Assembly: GCF_036237275.1 (NCBI RefSeq)
Contig: NZ_CP108352.1
Location: 5,084,001 to 5,148,000, forward strand
Reading direction: 5' to 3'
From: Streptomyces sp. NBC_01353
Lineage (GTDB): Bacteria; Actinomycetota; Actinomycetes; Streptomycetales; Streptomycetaceae
DNA length: 64,000 bases
This document shows, in pieces, positions 7,860 through 16,219 of this stretch. Every line of letters starts with the position of its first letter. The first letter of the stretch is position 1. The notes beneath the pieces were generated by a model, which worked only from the letters and a program-made list of their open reading frames with translations, searched no databases and was not told the origin of the DNA. A program made the translations under genes and the position numbers.

Positions 7860-8378
7860 ATGACCGAACTGCAGCCGCTCCGCGCCGATCACGCCCCGGC
7901 GCTCCTCGCGTTCGAGCGGGAGAACCGGGCGTACTTCGCCGCCCATGTGCCCGACCGGGGGGACGCGTACTTCGAGGAGTTCGCGGCGCGGCACCGGGCG
8001 CTGCTCGACGAGCAGGAGACCGGGGCGATCCGGTTCCATGTGCTGGTGGGGGAGGGCGGGGAGGTTCTGGGGCGGTTCAATCTCGTCGACGTGGCGGAGG
8101 GATCGGCCGACCTCGGCTTCCGGGTCGCCGAGAAGGCCGCGGGGCGCGGGGTGGCCACCGCTGCGGTGCGGGAGCTGTGCCGGCTGGCCGTCACCGCGTA
8201 CGGGCTCGACCGGCTCACGGCGGCCGCGGCCCTCGGCAACGCCGGTTCGAGGGCCGTCCTCGCGCGGACGGGGTTCGTGCCCGTCGGGGACGTCGTCCTC
8301 GACGGGCAGCCCGGGACCTCCTACGCGCTGGACCTCGGCGGGAGCTTCGGGCGGGAGTTGTCGGGGACGTCCGCGTAG
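7860..8378 (+). CDS. GNAT family N-acetyltransferase
   Basis: This 172-residue RimJ/RimL-like acetyltransferase acts in the cytoplasm. The acetyl-CoA motif is visible as EKAAGRGVATAAV, followed by LTAAAALGNAGSRAVLARTGF, the usual end of ribosomal-protein-type GNAT enzymes. The start is ATG 7860, immediately downstream of a TACCGT hexamer, implying leaderless expression. Its last 58 bases overlap the 3' end of the convergent tricorn protease gene, so the two transcripts are antisense there. Acceptor unknown. Confidence 0.87.
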   Translation: MTELQPLRADHAPALLAFERENRAYFAAHVPDRGDAYFEEFAARHRALLDEQETGAIRFHVLVGEGGEVLGRFNLVDVAEGSADLGFRVAEKAAGRGVATAAVRELCRLAVTAYGLDRLTAAAALGNAGSRAVLARTGFVPVGDVVLDGQPGTSYALDLGGSFGRELSGTSA

Positions 8379-11300
8379 CCGGGCGGGCTCGCCGCCGGGG
8401 TCTCGGCGAGCAGTGAGAGGGCCACCTCGACCGCGTCGTCGAGCTGCGCGTGGCGGCCCTCGGCCCAGTCCAGCGGGGTGCGCAGGATCGCCAGGTCCGG
8501 TTCCACGCCGTGGTTCTCGACGGACCAGCCGTACTCGGGGAACCACGCCGCGTTCATCGGGACCGTGATCTGTGTGCCGTCGCCGAGTCGGTGGCGGCCC
8601 GTCATGCCCACCACGCCGCCCCAGGTGCGCTGTCCGACGACCGGGCCGAGTCCGAGGAGCTTGAACGCGGCCGTGATCATGTCGCCGTCCGAGGAGGTGG
8701 CCTCGTCGGCGAGGGCGACGACCGGCCCGCGCGGGGCGTTCGAGGCGTACGAGACGGGCTGCGCGTTCCTGGTCAGGTCCCAGCCGAGGATCTTGCGGGT
8801 GAGCTTCTCCACGACCAGCTCGCTGATGTGGCCGCCCGCGTTGCCGCGCACGTCCACGATGAGGGCCGGCCGTGAGACCTCCATCCGCAGGTCGCGGTTG
8901 AACTGGGCCCAGCCCGAGCCGCCCATGTCCGGGATGTGCAGGTAGCCGCACTTGCCGCCGCTGACCTCCCGTACGACCGCGCGTCGTTTGGCCACCCAGT
9001 CCTGGTAGCGCAGCGGCCGCTCGTCGATCAGCGGCACGATCGCGACCCGGCGGGAGCGGCCCTGGCCCGCCGCCGGCTGGAAGGTCAGCTCGACCGTCGT
9101 GCCGCCCGAGGAGGACAGCAGAGGGTAGGGGCCGGTGACGGGGTCCACCGGGCGGCCGTCCACGTGCGTGAGGATCGCGCCCTCGCGGATGCCGGTGCCC
9201 GCGAGCGGTGAACGTGCCTTGGAGTCGGAGGAGTCGCCGGGCAGGATCCGCTTGACCATCCAACCGCCGTCCCGGGGAACGAGGTTGGCGCCGAGCAGGC
9301 CCATCGGCCGCTGGTAGTGCGGCGGGCCCTCGTTGCGGCGGGCGGGCGAGACGTAGGCGTGCGAGGTGCCCAGCTCGCCCATGACCTCCCGCAGCAGATC
9401 GGCGAACTCGTCGGGGGACGCGATCCGTTCGACCAGCGGGCGGTACTGGTCGAGGACGGCCGTCCAGTCCACTCCGCACATGTTCGGGTCCCAGAAGTAG
9501 GCGCGGACGATCCGGCCGGCCTCGTCGTAGGCCCCGCGCCACTCCGCCTCGGGGTCGACCTCGTGCAGGATCCGCCGCAGGTCCATGTAGACGGTCGAGT
9601 CGCCGTCCCCGGGCTCGGTCGCCGGCACCGCCCGCAGATCGCCCTCGTCGACCACGACGAGCCGCGAGCCGTCGCCGCTGACCGCGAACCAGTCGAGGTG
9701 GCCGACGAGTTCGGTCTTGCGGGCCTTGATGATGTTGAAGTGTTCCAGGGTGGGGCGGCCCGTGGTGTCGGAGGGGTTGGCGAAGGTCTCGCCGAGCGCG
9801 CCCGAGATCGGCCAGCGCAGCCAGACGAGCCCGCCGCCGCTGACCGGGTACAGCGCCGAGTACTTGGAGGCGGAGACCGGGAAGGGTGTGACCCGGTCCG
9901 GGAGCCCCTCCACCTCCACGATCGTGGTGCCCTCGCCGCCCTCGGTCTCGGTCTCGGTGGGGTCCAGGCCGCCCGCCGCCGGGCGTCCGTCCGGCAGCAG
10001 CGCGAACGGGGACGGCGTCGCCGAGGACAGCGGTACGAGATAGGGGCGGCAGCCCAGCGGGAACGACAGGTCGCCGGTGTGCACGTCGTACACCGGGTCG
10101 AAGCCCCGCCAGGAGAGGAAGGCGAGATAGCGGCCGTCGCTGGTGAAGACGGGATTCTCGTCCTCGAAGCGGCCGTTGGTGACGTCGACGACGGTCCGGG
10201 CGCCCGGACCGGAGATCCGGGCCATCTTGATCTGGCGCAGCGAGCGACCGATGCCGGGGTGCGCCCAGGTCAGCCAGGCCCCGTCGGGGGAGAAGGCGAG
10301 ATCGCGGACGGGCCCGTTGATGGAGCGGATCAGCTCCGTGGCTTCCCCGTTGGATTCCTCGGTCGCGTCGATGAGCAGCAGCCGGCCGTCGTGGGACGCG
10401 ATCGCGAGCCGTTCGCCGTCCGGGTCGGAGACCATCTCCTCCACCCGGCCGAGTTCGCCCGAGGCCAGCCGTCGCGGCTCGCGGTCGCCGCTGGCGCGCG
10501 GCAGGTAGGCGACCTCGATCGCGTCCTCGCCCTCCGCGTCCGTGACGTACGCGATCTGACCGCCGCTGCCCAGCATCTCGGGCAGCCGGACCCGTACGCC
10601 CGGGGTGTCCGTGATCGTGCGGGCGGGCCCGTCGCGGTGGGTGAGCCAGTACAGGCTGCCGCGCACGGAGACGGCGCTGGCCCGCCCGGTCTCGTCGACC
10701 GAGATCGCGTCCACGTGGTTGGCGGCCGGCACCTGGTAGGCGCGTCGTCCGGCGCGCGGGCCGCCGAGCCGTACGTCGAGCTTGCGCGGCCCGGCGTCGG
10801 GGGCGGTCAGGTCGTCGACGATCCACAGGTCGCCGGCGCACTGGTAGACCACGCGCCGTCCGTCGCTCGACGCGTGCCGGGCGTAGAAGGCGTCGTGGTC
10901 GGTGTGGCGGCGCAGATCGGTGCCGTCGGGCAGGCAGGAGTAGAGGTTGCCGATGCCCTCGTGGTCGGAGAGGAAGGCGATCCGTCCGGAGACGAACATC
11001 GGGGAGTCGAGCTGGCCGTCGAGGTCCGGCAGCAGCTGCTGTCCGTGCAGCCACAGCCGCCCGGTCGCGCCGCCCCGGTACCGCTTCCAGGCCGCCGCCT
11101 CGTGCGGCGGTTTGCCGGTGAGGAGGAGCGTGCGGCGCTCTCCGTCGAGGTCGGCCACGGCGATGTCGGAGACCGGGCCCCAGGGCATCTTGCCTCCGGG
11201 CGAGCCGTCGGTGGCGACGGTGTAGGCCCAGGAGTAGTAGGAGAAGGGCTGGCCGTGAGAGGAGACGGCGAGGATGTCGCCGTCGGGGGACCACGAGCAG

Positions 11301-11593
11301 ACCCGGGTGTCCGTGGAGCCCCAGTAGGTCAGCCGCCGGGCGGGCCCGCCCTCGACCGGTGCGAGATGGATCTCGGGGTCGAGGCTGCGCCAGCTCGTGT
11401 AGGCGAGGTGGCGCCCGTCGGGCGAGAAGCGCGGGTGGCCGACCCGGGTCCGGTCGACGGTCACCCGCCAGGCCCGGCCGGGCAGGTGTCCCTCGGGGAC
11501 GAGGGGCGCGACCCAGAGGTCGTCCTCGGCCGCGAAGCACAGCAGGTCGTCGTGGAGGTGCGGGAAGCGGAGATACGCGACGTCGTCACTCAC
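8321..11593 (-). CDS. Tricorn protease (S41-type)
   Basis: This is a 1090-residue cytoplasmic peptidase of the tricorn family, which trims oligopeptides released by the proteasome or other proteases. The N-terminal two-thirds is WD/PD40-like propeller (repeated FSPDG at about 56-60, WSPDG, FSPDGAW, FTSDGRY). A C-terminal region follows with a PDZ-like part (about 760-855) and the S41 catalytic domain. Catalytic residues match the archaeal enzyme: His745 in GTSHAYV, Ser968-Asp969 in ATSSDGD, Glu1026 in SVENHG. GTG 11593 gives the normal N-terminus (VSDDVAYLRFPHLHDD). The gene overlaps the convergent GNAT gene by 58 bases. Confidence 0.92.
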   Translation of the reverse strand: MSDDVAYLRFPHLHDDLLCFAAEDDLWVAPLVPEGHLPGRAWRVTVDRTRVGHPRFSPDGRHLAYTSWRSLDPEIHLAPVEGGPARRLTYWGSTDTRVCSWSPDGDILAVSSHGQPFSYYSWAYTVATDGSPGGKMPWGPVSDIAVADLDGERRTLLLTGKPPHEAAAWKRYRGGATGRLWLHGQQLLPDLDGQLDSPMFVSGRIAFLSDHEGIGNLYSCLPDGTDLRRHTDHDAFYARHASSDGRRVVYQCAGDLWIVDDLTAPDAGPRKLDVRLGGPRAGRRAYQVPAANHVDAISVDETGRASAVSVRGSLYWLTHRDGPARTITDTPGVRVRLPEMLGSGGQIAYVTDAEGEDAIEVAYLPRASGDREPRRLASGELGRVEEMVSDPDGERLAIASHDGRLLLIDATEESNGEATELIRSINGPVRDLAFSPDGAWLTWAHPGIGRSLRQIKMARISGPGARTVVDVTNGRFEDENPVFTSDGRYLAFLSWRGFDPVYDVHTGDLSFPLGCRPYLVPLSSATPSPFALLPDGRPAAGGLDPTETETEGGEGTTIVEVEGLPDRVTPFPVSASKYSALYPVSGGGLVWLRWPISGALGETFANPSDTTGRPTLEHFNIIKARKTELVGHLDWFAVSGDGSRLVVVDEGDLRAVPATEPGDGDSTVYMDLRRILHEVDPEAEWRGAYDEAGRIVRAYFWDPNMCGVDWTAVLDQYRPLVERIASPDEFADLLREVMGELGTSHAYVSPARRNEGPPHYQRPMGLLGANLVPRDGGWMVKRILPGDSSDSKARSPLAGTGIREGAILTHVDGRPVDPVTGPYPLLSSSGGTTVELTFQPAAGQGRSRRVAIVPLIDERPLRYQDWVAKRRAVVREVSGGKCGYLHIPDMGGSGWAQFNRDLRMEVSRPALIVDVRGNAGGHISELVVEKLTRKILGWDLTRNAQPVSYASNAPRGPVVALADEATSSDGDMITAAFKLLGLGPVVGQRTWGGVVGMTGRHRLGDGTQITVPMNAAWFPEYGWSVENHGVEPDLAILRTPLDWAEGRHAQLDDAVEVALSLLAETPAASPPGYADVPDNSRPKLPPRSSA

Positions 11594-11677
11594 CCCACAA
11601 TGCTTTCCATCCTGATGGGGTGCGGCAACTCGTACGGGCTTTCGCGTAGTGGCATCCGCCTGTGGCCCAGGACACGT

Positions 11678-11692
11678 ACGAAACGGTTTCGT
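11678..11692. promoter_or_regulatory. TetR operator, copy 1
   Basis: Perfect palindrome ACGAAAC-G-GTTTCGT, 85 bp from the tricorn start and 47 bp (centre to centre) from an identical copy next to the tetR start. Confidence 0.75.
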
Positions 11693-11724
11693 TTCGCTGG
11701 GCGGGTGGGATACCTTATAGGTGT

Positions 11725-11739
11725 ACGAAACCGTTTCGT
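11725..11739. promoter_or_regulatory. TetR operator, copy 2
   Basis: Perfect palindrome ACGAAAC-C-GTTTCGT just downstream of a -10-like TATAGG (11716-11721) and 17 bp before the tetR start. Binding here would block its promoter, so autorepression is likely. Confidence 0.75.
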
Positions 11740-11756
11740 TCGGATGGAGATCGGTC

Positions 11757-12329
11757 ATGGCTCGCAGCAGGCTCACACCAGAGCGTGAGTCCGAGCTGTA
11801 CGAAGCCGTGCTCGACCTCCTGCGCGAGGTCGGCTACGACGCCCTCACCATGGACGCCGTCGCCGCCCGCACCCACTCCAGCAAGGCCACCCTCTACCGC
11901 CAGTGGGGGAGCAAGCCCGAACTCGTCGCCAAGGCGATGCGCCACAACAAGCCCATCAAGATCGCCGAGATCGACACGGGCAGCTTGCGGGGCGACTTCC
12001 ACGCGATGATGGAGCTGACCGACGACTGCCAGATGGAGAAGGACTCCGCGCTGATGCGGGGTGTGGCCCATGCGGTCCACACCAACCCCGATCTCCTCCA
12101 GGCGCTGCGCGAACTGCTCATCGAACCCGAGATGAGCAGCCTGCGCGACGTACTGGAACGGGCGGTGGCGCGTGGCGAGATCAGCGCCGACAACCCGGCG
12201 CTGAAGTACGTCCTGCACATGATCATCGGGGCGTTCGTCGTTCGCCCGCTGATCGAGGATCAGCCGATCGACCACGCCTTCATCACCGACTACGTCAACG
12301 CCGTCGTGCTCCCCTCACTCGGCGTCTGA
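11757..12329 (+). CDS. TetR family transcriptional repressor
   Basis: This 190-residue repressor has a TetR helix-turn-helix near residues 12-58 (YDALTMDAVAARTHSSKATLYRQW) and a ligand-binding helical C-terminal domain. ATG 11757 has GGAG at 7 nt. Two identical 15-bp palindromes precede it, the nearer covering the likely transcription start. It lies directly before an MMPL-type exporter gene on the same strand (110 nt gap), so it most likely represses that transporter and itself. The ligand is unknown but probably an exported amphipathic compound. Confidence 0.88.
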   Translation: MARSRLTPERESELYEAVLDLLREVGYDALTMDAVAARTHSSKATLYRQWGSKPELVAKAMRHNKPIKIAEIDTGSLRGDFHAMMELTDDCQMEKDSALMRGVAHAVHTNPDLLQALRELLIEPEMSSLRDVLERAVARGEISADNPALKYVLHMIIGAFVVRPLIEDQPIDHAFITDYVNAVVLPSLGV

Positions 12330-12439
12330 CACTCCCCGCAGTACCACCCGCACCATCCGCACCACCTGACGTCGCACCGCTCACGCCGTCGGGCCGGCTC
12401 CCCATGCCCTGTCCCACCACGAAATGGGAGTACGCCCCC

Positions 12440-14599
12440 GTGGCCACGTTCCTCTACAAGTTGGGTCGCTCCGCCTTCCGGCGCCGACGGCTCGTCGCCC
12501 TCCTCTGGGTGGCGCTCCTCGCGCTCGCCGGGGTCGGCGCCGCCACCGCGCCCGCCGCGACCTCCAGCTCCTTCTCGATACCCGGCACCGAGGCCCAGAA
12601 GGCCTTCGACCTCCTTGAGCAGCGCTTCCCCGGCGGCAACGCCGACGGGGCCACCGCCCGCGTCGTCTTCAAGGCCCCCGAGGGCCAGAAGATGACCGAC
12701 CCGGCCAACAAGGCCAAGGTCCAGGACGTCGTCGGCGAGCTGAAGGCCGGCTCCGACGAGGTCGCCCAGGTCACCGACCCGTACACCGCCCAGGCGGTGT
12801 CGAAGGACGGCTCGACCGCCTACGTCTCCGTCAGCTACAAGGTCTCCGGCATGGAGCTGAGCGACGCGACGCGCGAGGCGCTGCAGAAGACCGGGCACGA
12901 CGCGCAGGGGAAGGGGCTGACCGTCGAGATCGGCGGTGACGCCCTTCAGACCATGCCCGAGACCGGCGCGGGCGAGATCGTCGGTGTGGTCATCGCCGGC
13001 ATCGTGCTCGTCATCACCTTCGGTTCGCTGGTCGCCGCCGGACTCCCGCTGCTGACCGCGATCATCGGCGTCGGCATCGGCGTCTCCTCGATCACGGCGC
13101 TCGCGAACGTCCTCGACCTCGGCTCCACCACCTCCACCCTCGCGATGATGATCGGCCTCGCGGTCGGCATCGACTACGCCCTCTTCATCGTCTCCCGCTA
13201 CCGCGCGGAGCTCGCCGACGGCAGGGAGCGCGAGGACGCCGTGGGCCGCGCGGTCGGCACGGCCGGTTCGGCCGTCGTCTTCGCCGGTCTGACCGTGGTC
13301 ATCGCCCTGGTCGGCCTGGCCGTCGTCAACATCCCGATGCTGACGAAGATGGGCTTCGCCGCCGCCGGCACGGTCGTGATCGCCGTCCTGATCGCGCTCA
13401 CCCTGATCCCGGCCATGCTCGGCTTCGCGGGCGCCAAGATCGTGGGCCGCAAGGAGCGCAAGGGGCTCAAGAAGCCGGACGACAAGCCCAACATGGGCAC
13501 CCGCTGGGCCCGGTTCGTCATCCGCCGCCCGGTCATGGTCCTGCTCGTCGGCGTCCTCGGCCTCGGCGCGATCGCCCTGCCTGCCGCATCCCTGGAGATG
13601 GGTCTGCCGGACGACGGCGTCAAGCCCACCTCCGCCACCGAGCGCCGCGCCTACGACCTGCTGTCGGACGGCTTCGGCCCCGGGTTCAACGGGCCGCTGA
13701 TGGTCGTCGTCGACGGTGACAAGGCCGTGGCCGACGCCACCGTGAAGAAGATCGAGGGCCTGAACGGGGTCGTGGCGGTCACCCCGCCGACGCCCAACAA
13801 GGCCGGCGACACCGCGATGATCACGGTGATCCCGAAGGACCGCCCCTCCTCGGTGGAGACCGAGAACCTGGTGCACGACATCCGGGACGCGACCGACGAC
13901 AACGTCCTGGTCACCGGCGCCACGGCGATGAACATCGACTTCTCGCAGAAGATGAACGACGCGCTCGTGCCCTATCTGGCACTCGTCGTCGGGCTCGCCT
14001 TCCTGCTCCTCATGGTGGTCTTCCGCTCGATCCTGGTCCCGCTGAAGGCGGCCCTCGGCTTCCTGCTCTCGGTGGTCGCCGCCCTCGGCGCGGTCGTCGC
14101 GGTCTTCCAGTGGGGCTGGCTCGGCTCCCTCTTCGGGGTCGAGCAGACCGGCCCGATCATGTCGATGATGCCGATCTTCATGGTGGGTGTCGTCTTCGGT
14201 CTCGCGATGGACTACGAGGTCTTCCTCGTCACCCGGATGCGCGAGGCGTACGTCCACGGGGAGCGCCCCGGCGAGGCGATCGTGACCGGCTTCCGGCACA
14301 GCGCCCGGGTGGTCACCGCCGCGGCGGTGATCATGATCGCGGTCTTCTCCGGCTTCATCGGCATGACCGACCAGATGATCAAGATGATCGGCTTCGGTCT
14401 CGCCGTCGCCGTCCTCTTCGACGCCTTCGTGGTCCGGATGGCGATCGTCCCGGCGGTGCTGGCCCTGCTCGGCCACAAGGCATGGTGGCTGCCCAAGTGG
14501 CTGGACAAGGCGCTGCCGAACGTCGACGTGGAGGGCGAGGGCCTGGTCACCGAGGACGCCGGGCCCCAGGAGCCCGAGCGTGAGCTCGTGAAGGTCTGA
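12440..14599 (+). CDS. MMPL family membrane transporter
   Basis: This 719-residue inner-membrane protein of the RND superfamily is a proton-driven exporter of lipids or drugs. Its layout is two-fold: one helix near 15-40, an extracytoplasmic loop to about 185, five helices (about 190-345), a short cytoplasmic linker (KERKGLKKPDDKPN), then the pattern repeated. Family motifs are visible as GIDYALFIVSRYR in the first half and AMDYEVFLVTRMRE in the second. GTG 12440 has GGGAG at 9 nt. It follows tetR and is probably co-regulated. A weak 8-bp hairpin (14612-14646) follows, then a strong one. Confidence 0.9.
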   Translation: MATFLYKLGRSAFRRRRLVALLWVALLALAGVGAATAPAATSSSFSIPGTEAQKAFDLLEQRFPGGNADGATARVVFKAPEGQKMTDPANKAKVQDVVGELKAGSDEVAQVTDPYTAQAVSKDGSTAYVSVSYKVSGMELSDATREALQKTGHDAQGKGLTVEIGGDALQTMPETGAGEIVGVVIAGIVLVITFGSLVAAGLPLLTAIIGVGIGVSSITALANVLDLGSTTSTLAMMIGLAVGIDYALFIVSRYRAELADGREREDAVGRAVGTAGSAVVFAGLTVVIALVGLAVVNIPMLTKMGFAAAGTVVIAVLIALTLIPAMLGFAGAKIVGRKERKGLKKPDDKPNMGTRWARFVIRRPVMVLLVGVLGLGAIALPAASLEMGLPDDGVKPTSATERRAYDLLSDGFGPGFNGPLMVVVDGDKAVADATVKKIEGLNGVVAVTPPTPNKAGDTAMITVIPKDRPSSVETENLVHDIRDATDDNVLVTGATAMNIDFSQKMNDALVPYLALVVGLAFLLLMVVFRSILVPLKAALGFLLSVVAALGAVVAVFQWGWLGSLFGVEQTGPIMSMMPIFMVGVVFGLAMDYEVFLVTRMREAYVHGERPGEAIVTGFRHSARVVTAAAVIMIAVFSGFIGMTDQMIKMIGFGLAVAVLFDAFVVRMAIVPAVLALLGHKAWWLPKWLDKALPNVDVEGEGLVTEDAGPQEPERELVKV

Positions 14600-14685
14600 G
14601 CCTCATGAACCCCGGGACGGCTCCTTGAGCGGGGGGCACGTCCCGGAACGCGCCGGGACCTGTGGGGACGGGGAGCCGACGCGGC

Positions 14686-14729
14686 ACCGCGCCGTCATCG
14701 TGTCGAGACCGACACGGTGACGGCGCGGT
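14686..14729. terminator. Bidirectional hairpin terminator
   Basis: A 12-bp perfect outer stem (14686-14697 with 14718-14729) holds an inner TGTCG/CGACA stem. It lies between the converging MMPL and endonuclease-like genes. Confidence 0.75.
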
Positions 14730-14768
14730 CGCGTTCCCGGGGGCTTGGCCCGCCGATGGGTCCGGGTC

Positions 14769-15689
14769 TCAGCCCGCCGGGGGAGTGATCGTCAGGCTCT
14801 CGATGACCACGTGGTGGTCCGAGCGCGGAGTGTCGGCCACCAGACACCACCGCCGGGCCTCGCTGCTGAAGAGGTAGTCGAGCTTCCAGCCGCCGTCGTG
14901 GGTGTCCCGGCCCGTGCGGGCCGCCCCCTGCTGGTCGCACTCCTGGTAGCCGGGGGTGCCCGGACCCTGGGAGTACAGCCCGGCCGGCCAGATCCAGACG
15001 TCGGGGTTGCCCGGCCGGTCCGGCGGGCTCGCGTTGAAGTCGCCGCCGAAGGCCACCTTCGGGAAGCCGGAGACGACCGTCTTGATCTCCGCGAGCTGGT
15101 CGTCGCGGTAGTCCCAGTCCGGGTGCTCCGGGTTGGCGCCCTTCGTCGACACGTGCACGCTGCAGAGCCGTACGTCGAAGTAGGTCGCGGTCGCGCACTG
15201 GAACGGCGGGTTCAGCCCGGTCCAGGGCTGGGTCGTCGGGTACTGCTGAGCGTCCGCGAGCCCGGCCTTGACGACGATCGCGGTGCCGACGAGGTCGTTC
15301 GGGTCGGAACCGGCGCCGGTCGCGCAGGGGCTCGGGGTCCGCACGCCCTTCTGCGACCAGTGGTACGGCGCGAAGCTCTTGCTCCAGCCCGCGCCGAGCT
15401 TGGTCATCAGGTCGTCGAGGCCGCCGGCGCAGACCTCCTGGAGCAGGACGGCCTGCACGTAGTGGCTCTGCACGTACTGCTTCACCACGTCGGCCTTCTC
15501 GGCCGCCGTGCCGGTGCCCTCGCATCCCCACCGCTCGACGCCGCACATGTTCCAGCTCATGACCTGCAGGTTGGTCCCCGGCGGCGGTGTCGCCGCCGCG
15601 GGCGCGGCCTGCGCCGTCCCCCCGGACGCCGACGCGCCGGACAGGGCCAGAAGGGCAGCGCCGAGCGCCCCCCACAGTCTCTTCCTCAA
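14769..15689 (-). CDS. Secreted endonuclease/exonuclease/phosphatase family protein
   Basis: This 306-residue exported protein starts at TTG 15689, has a basic-hydrophobic signal peptide and probable cleavage near AQA at 26-28. The EEP fold motifs are present: VMSWNMCG (43-50), LLQEV with Glu85, GGDFNAS with Asp217/Asn219, LDYLF with Asp271, and SDHH (290-293). Members hydrolyse phosphodiesters in nucleic acids or lipid head groups; which applies here is not readable. Several cysteine pairs suggest an extracellular disulfide-bonded enzyme. It lies 37 nt after the SsgA-like gene on the same strand and may be co-transcribed. Confidence 0.85.
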   Translation of the reverse strand: MRKRLWGALGAALLALSGASASGGTAQAAPAAATPPPGTNLQVMSWNMCGVERWGCEGTGTAAEKADVVKQYVQSHYVQAVLLQEVCAGGLDDLMTKLGAGWSKSFAPYHWSQKGVRTPSPCATGAGSDPNDLVGTAIVVKAGLADAQQYPTTQPWTGLNPPFQCATATYFDVRLCSVHVSTKGANPEHPDWDYRDDQLAEIKTVVSGFPKVAFGGDFNASPPDRPGNPDVWIWPAGLYSQGPGTPGYQECDQQGAARTGRDTHDGGWKLDYLFSSEARRWCLVADTPRSDHHVVIESLTITPPAG

Positions 15690-15726
15690 GTGGATCCCCC
15701 ATGATCGTCAGGATGACGACGGAACT

Positions 15727-16086
15727 CTACGGGGCGATCGACGCGGTGACGGCGTAGGTGTGTTTCAGGAAGCGCAGCAGGGCCGTGGTGTCGAACTGGA
15801 CGACCGCGACACCGTCCGTCGTGTGGAACTCGACCACCGTCTGCACCCGGCCGCAGGGCCAGACGCCTATGTCGCCGCGCCGCGTCGGGGCGCGCATCCC
15901 GGTCTCCAGGAGGGCGCGCGGGAAGGACCACTCGATGTTGCCGGGGAAGACGAAGCGCACGGTGGCGGGGGTCGCCTCGGGATCGAAGCGCAGGGCGACG
16001 GGGACGGGGCGAGAGAGCGGGGCGTCGGTGATGATCCGTCCCTTGGCGTGATCCACGACTGCTCGGTCATCCGCGGTGGGGGCCAT
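15727..16086 (-). CDS. SsgA-like sporulation/cell-division regulator (SALP)
   Basis: This 119-residue protein of the SsgA-like family is found only in morphologically complex actinomycetes, where paralogs steer septum localisation and spore-wall assembly. Recognisable parts are PVALRFDPEATPATVRF, the WSFPRALLETG segment and the C-terminal TTALLRFLKHTYAV. ATG 16086 follows GAGGAG. Length is slightly shorter than SsgA/SsgB, and I cannot say which of SsgC-G it matches. It diverges from the nickel transporter operon across about 130 bp. It is a strong marker for Streptomyces or a close relative. Confidence 0.88.
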   Translation of the reverse strand: MAPTADDRAVVDHAKGRIITDAPLSRPVPVALRFDPEATPATVRFVFPGNIEWSFPRALLETGMRAPTRRGDIGVWPCGRVQTVVEFHTTDGVAVVQFDTTALLRFLKHTYAVTASIAP

Positions 16087-16183
16087 CGAGTCACTCCTCA
16101 CACTCGTCCTATTCACCCCCTAATGTCGCATATTTCACGGCGCGCGCGTGGCGAGCGCTGCCTTTCTGTGATCTATGCGCTCT

Positions 16184-16198
16184 TGCAAGTCCTTTGCA
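16184..16198 (+). promoter_or_regulatory. Nur box (nickel regulator operator)
   Basis: TGCAA-GTCCT-TTGCA matches exactly the tGCaa-N5-ttGCA consensus I know for the Fur-family nickel sensor Nur of Streptomyces coelicolor. It lies 22 bp before the transporter start, just downstream of a -10-like TATGCG, suited to nickel-dependent repression. Confidence 0.75.
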
Positions 16199-16219
16199 GG
16201 AACGCTCATCATTCGGGAC

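Noticed and set aside
7305-11540. Long minus-strand open frame (about 1400 codons) overlapping SDR, GNAT and tricorn
   Set aside because: Most of it lies in another frame of the tricorn gene, whose motifs are clear in the accepted frame; the product is low-complexity Arg/Gly/Pro.
14612-14646. Separate terminator directly after the MMPL gene
   Set aside because: An 8-bp stem with a 19-nt loop is weak, and a much stronger bidirectional hairpin follows at 14686-14729.
16087-16219. Cobalamin riboswitch before the metal transporter
   Set aside because: Only about 130 bases separate the divergent starts, no B12-box-like sequence is visible, and a Nur box explains control better.
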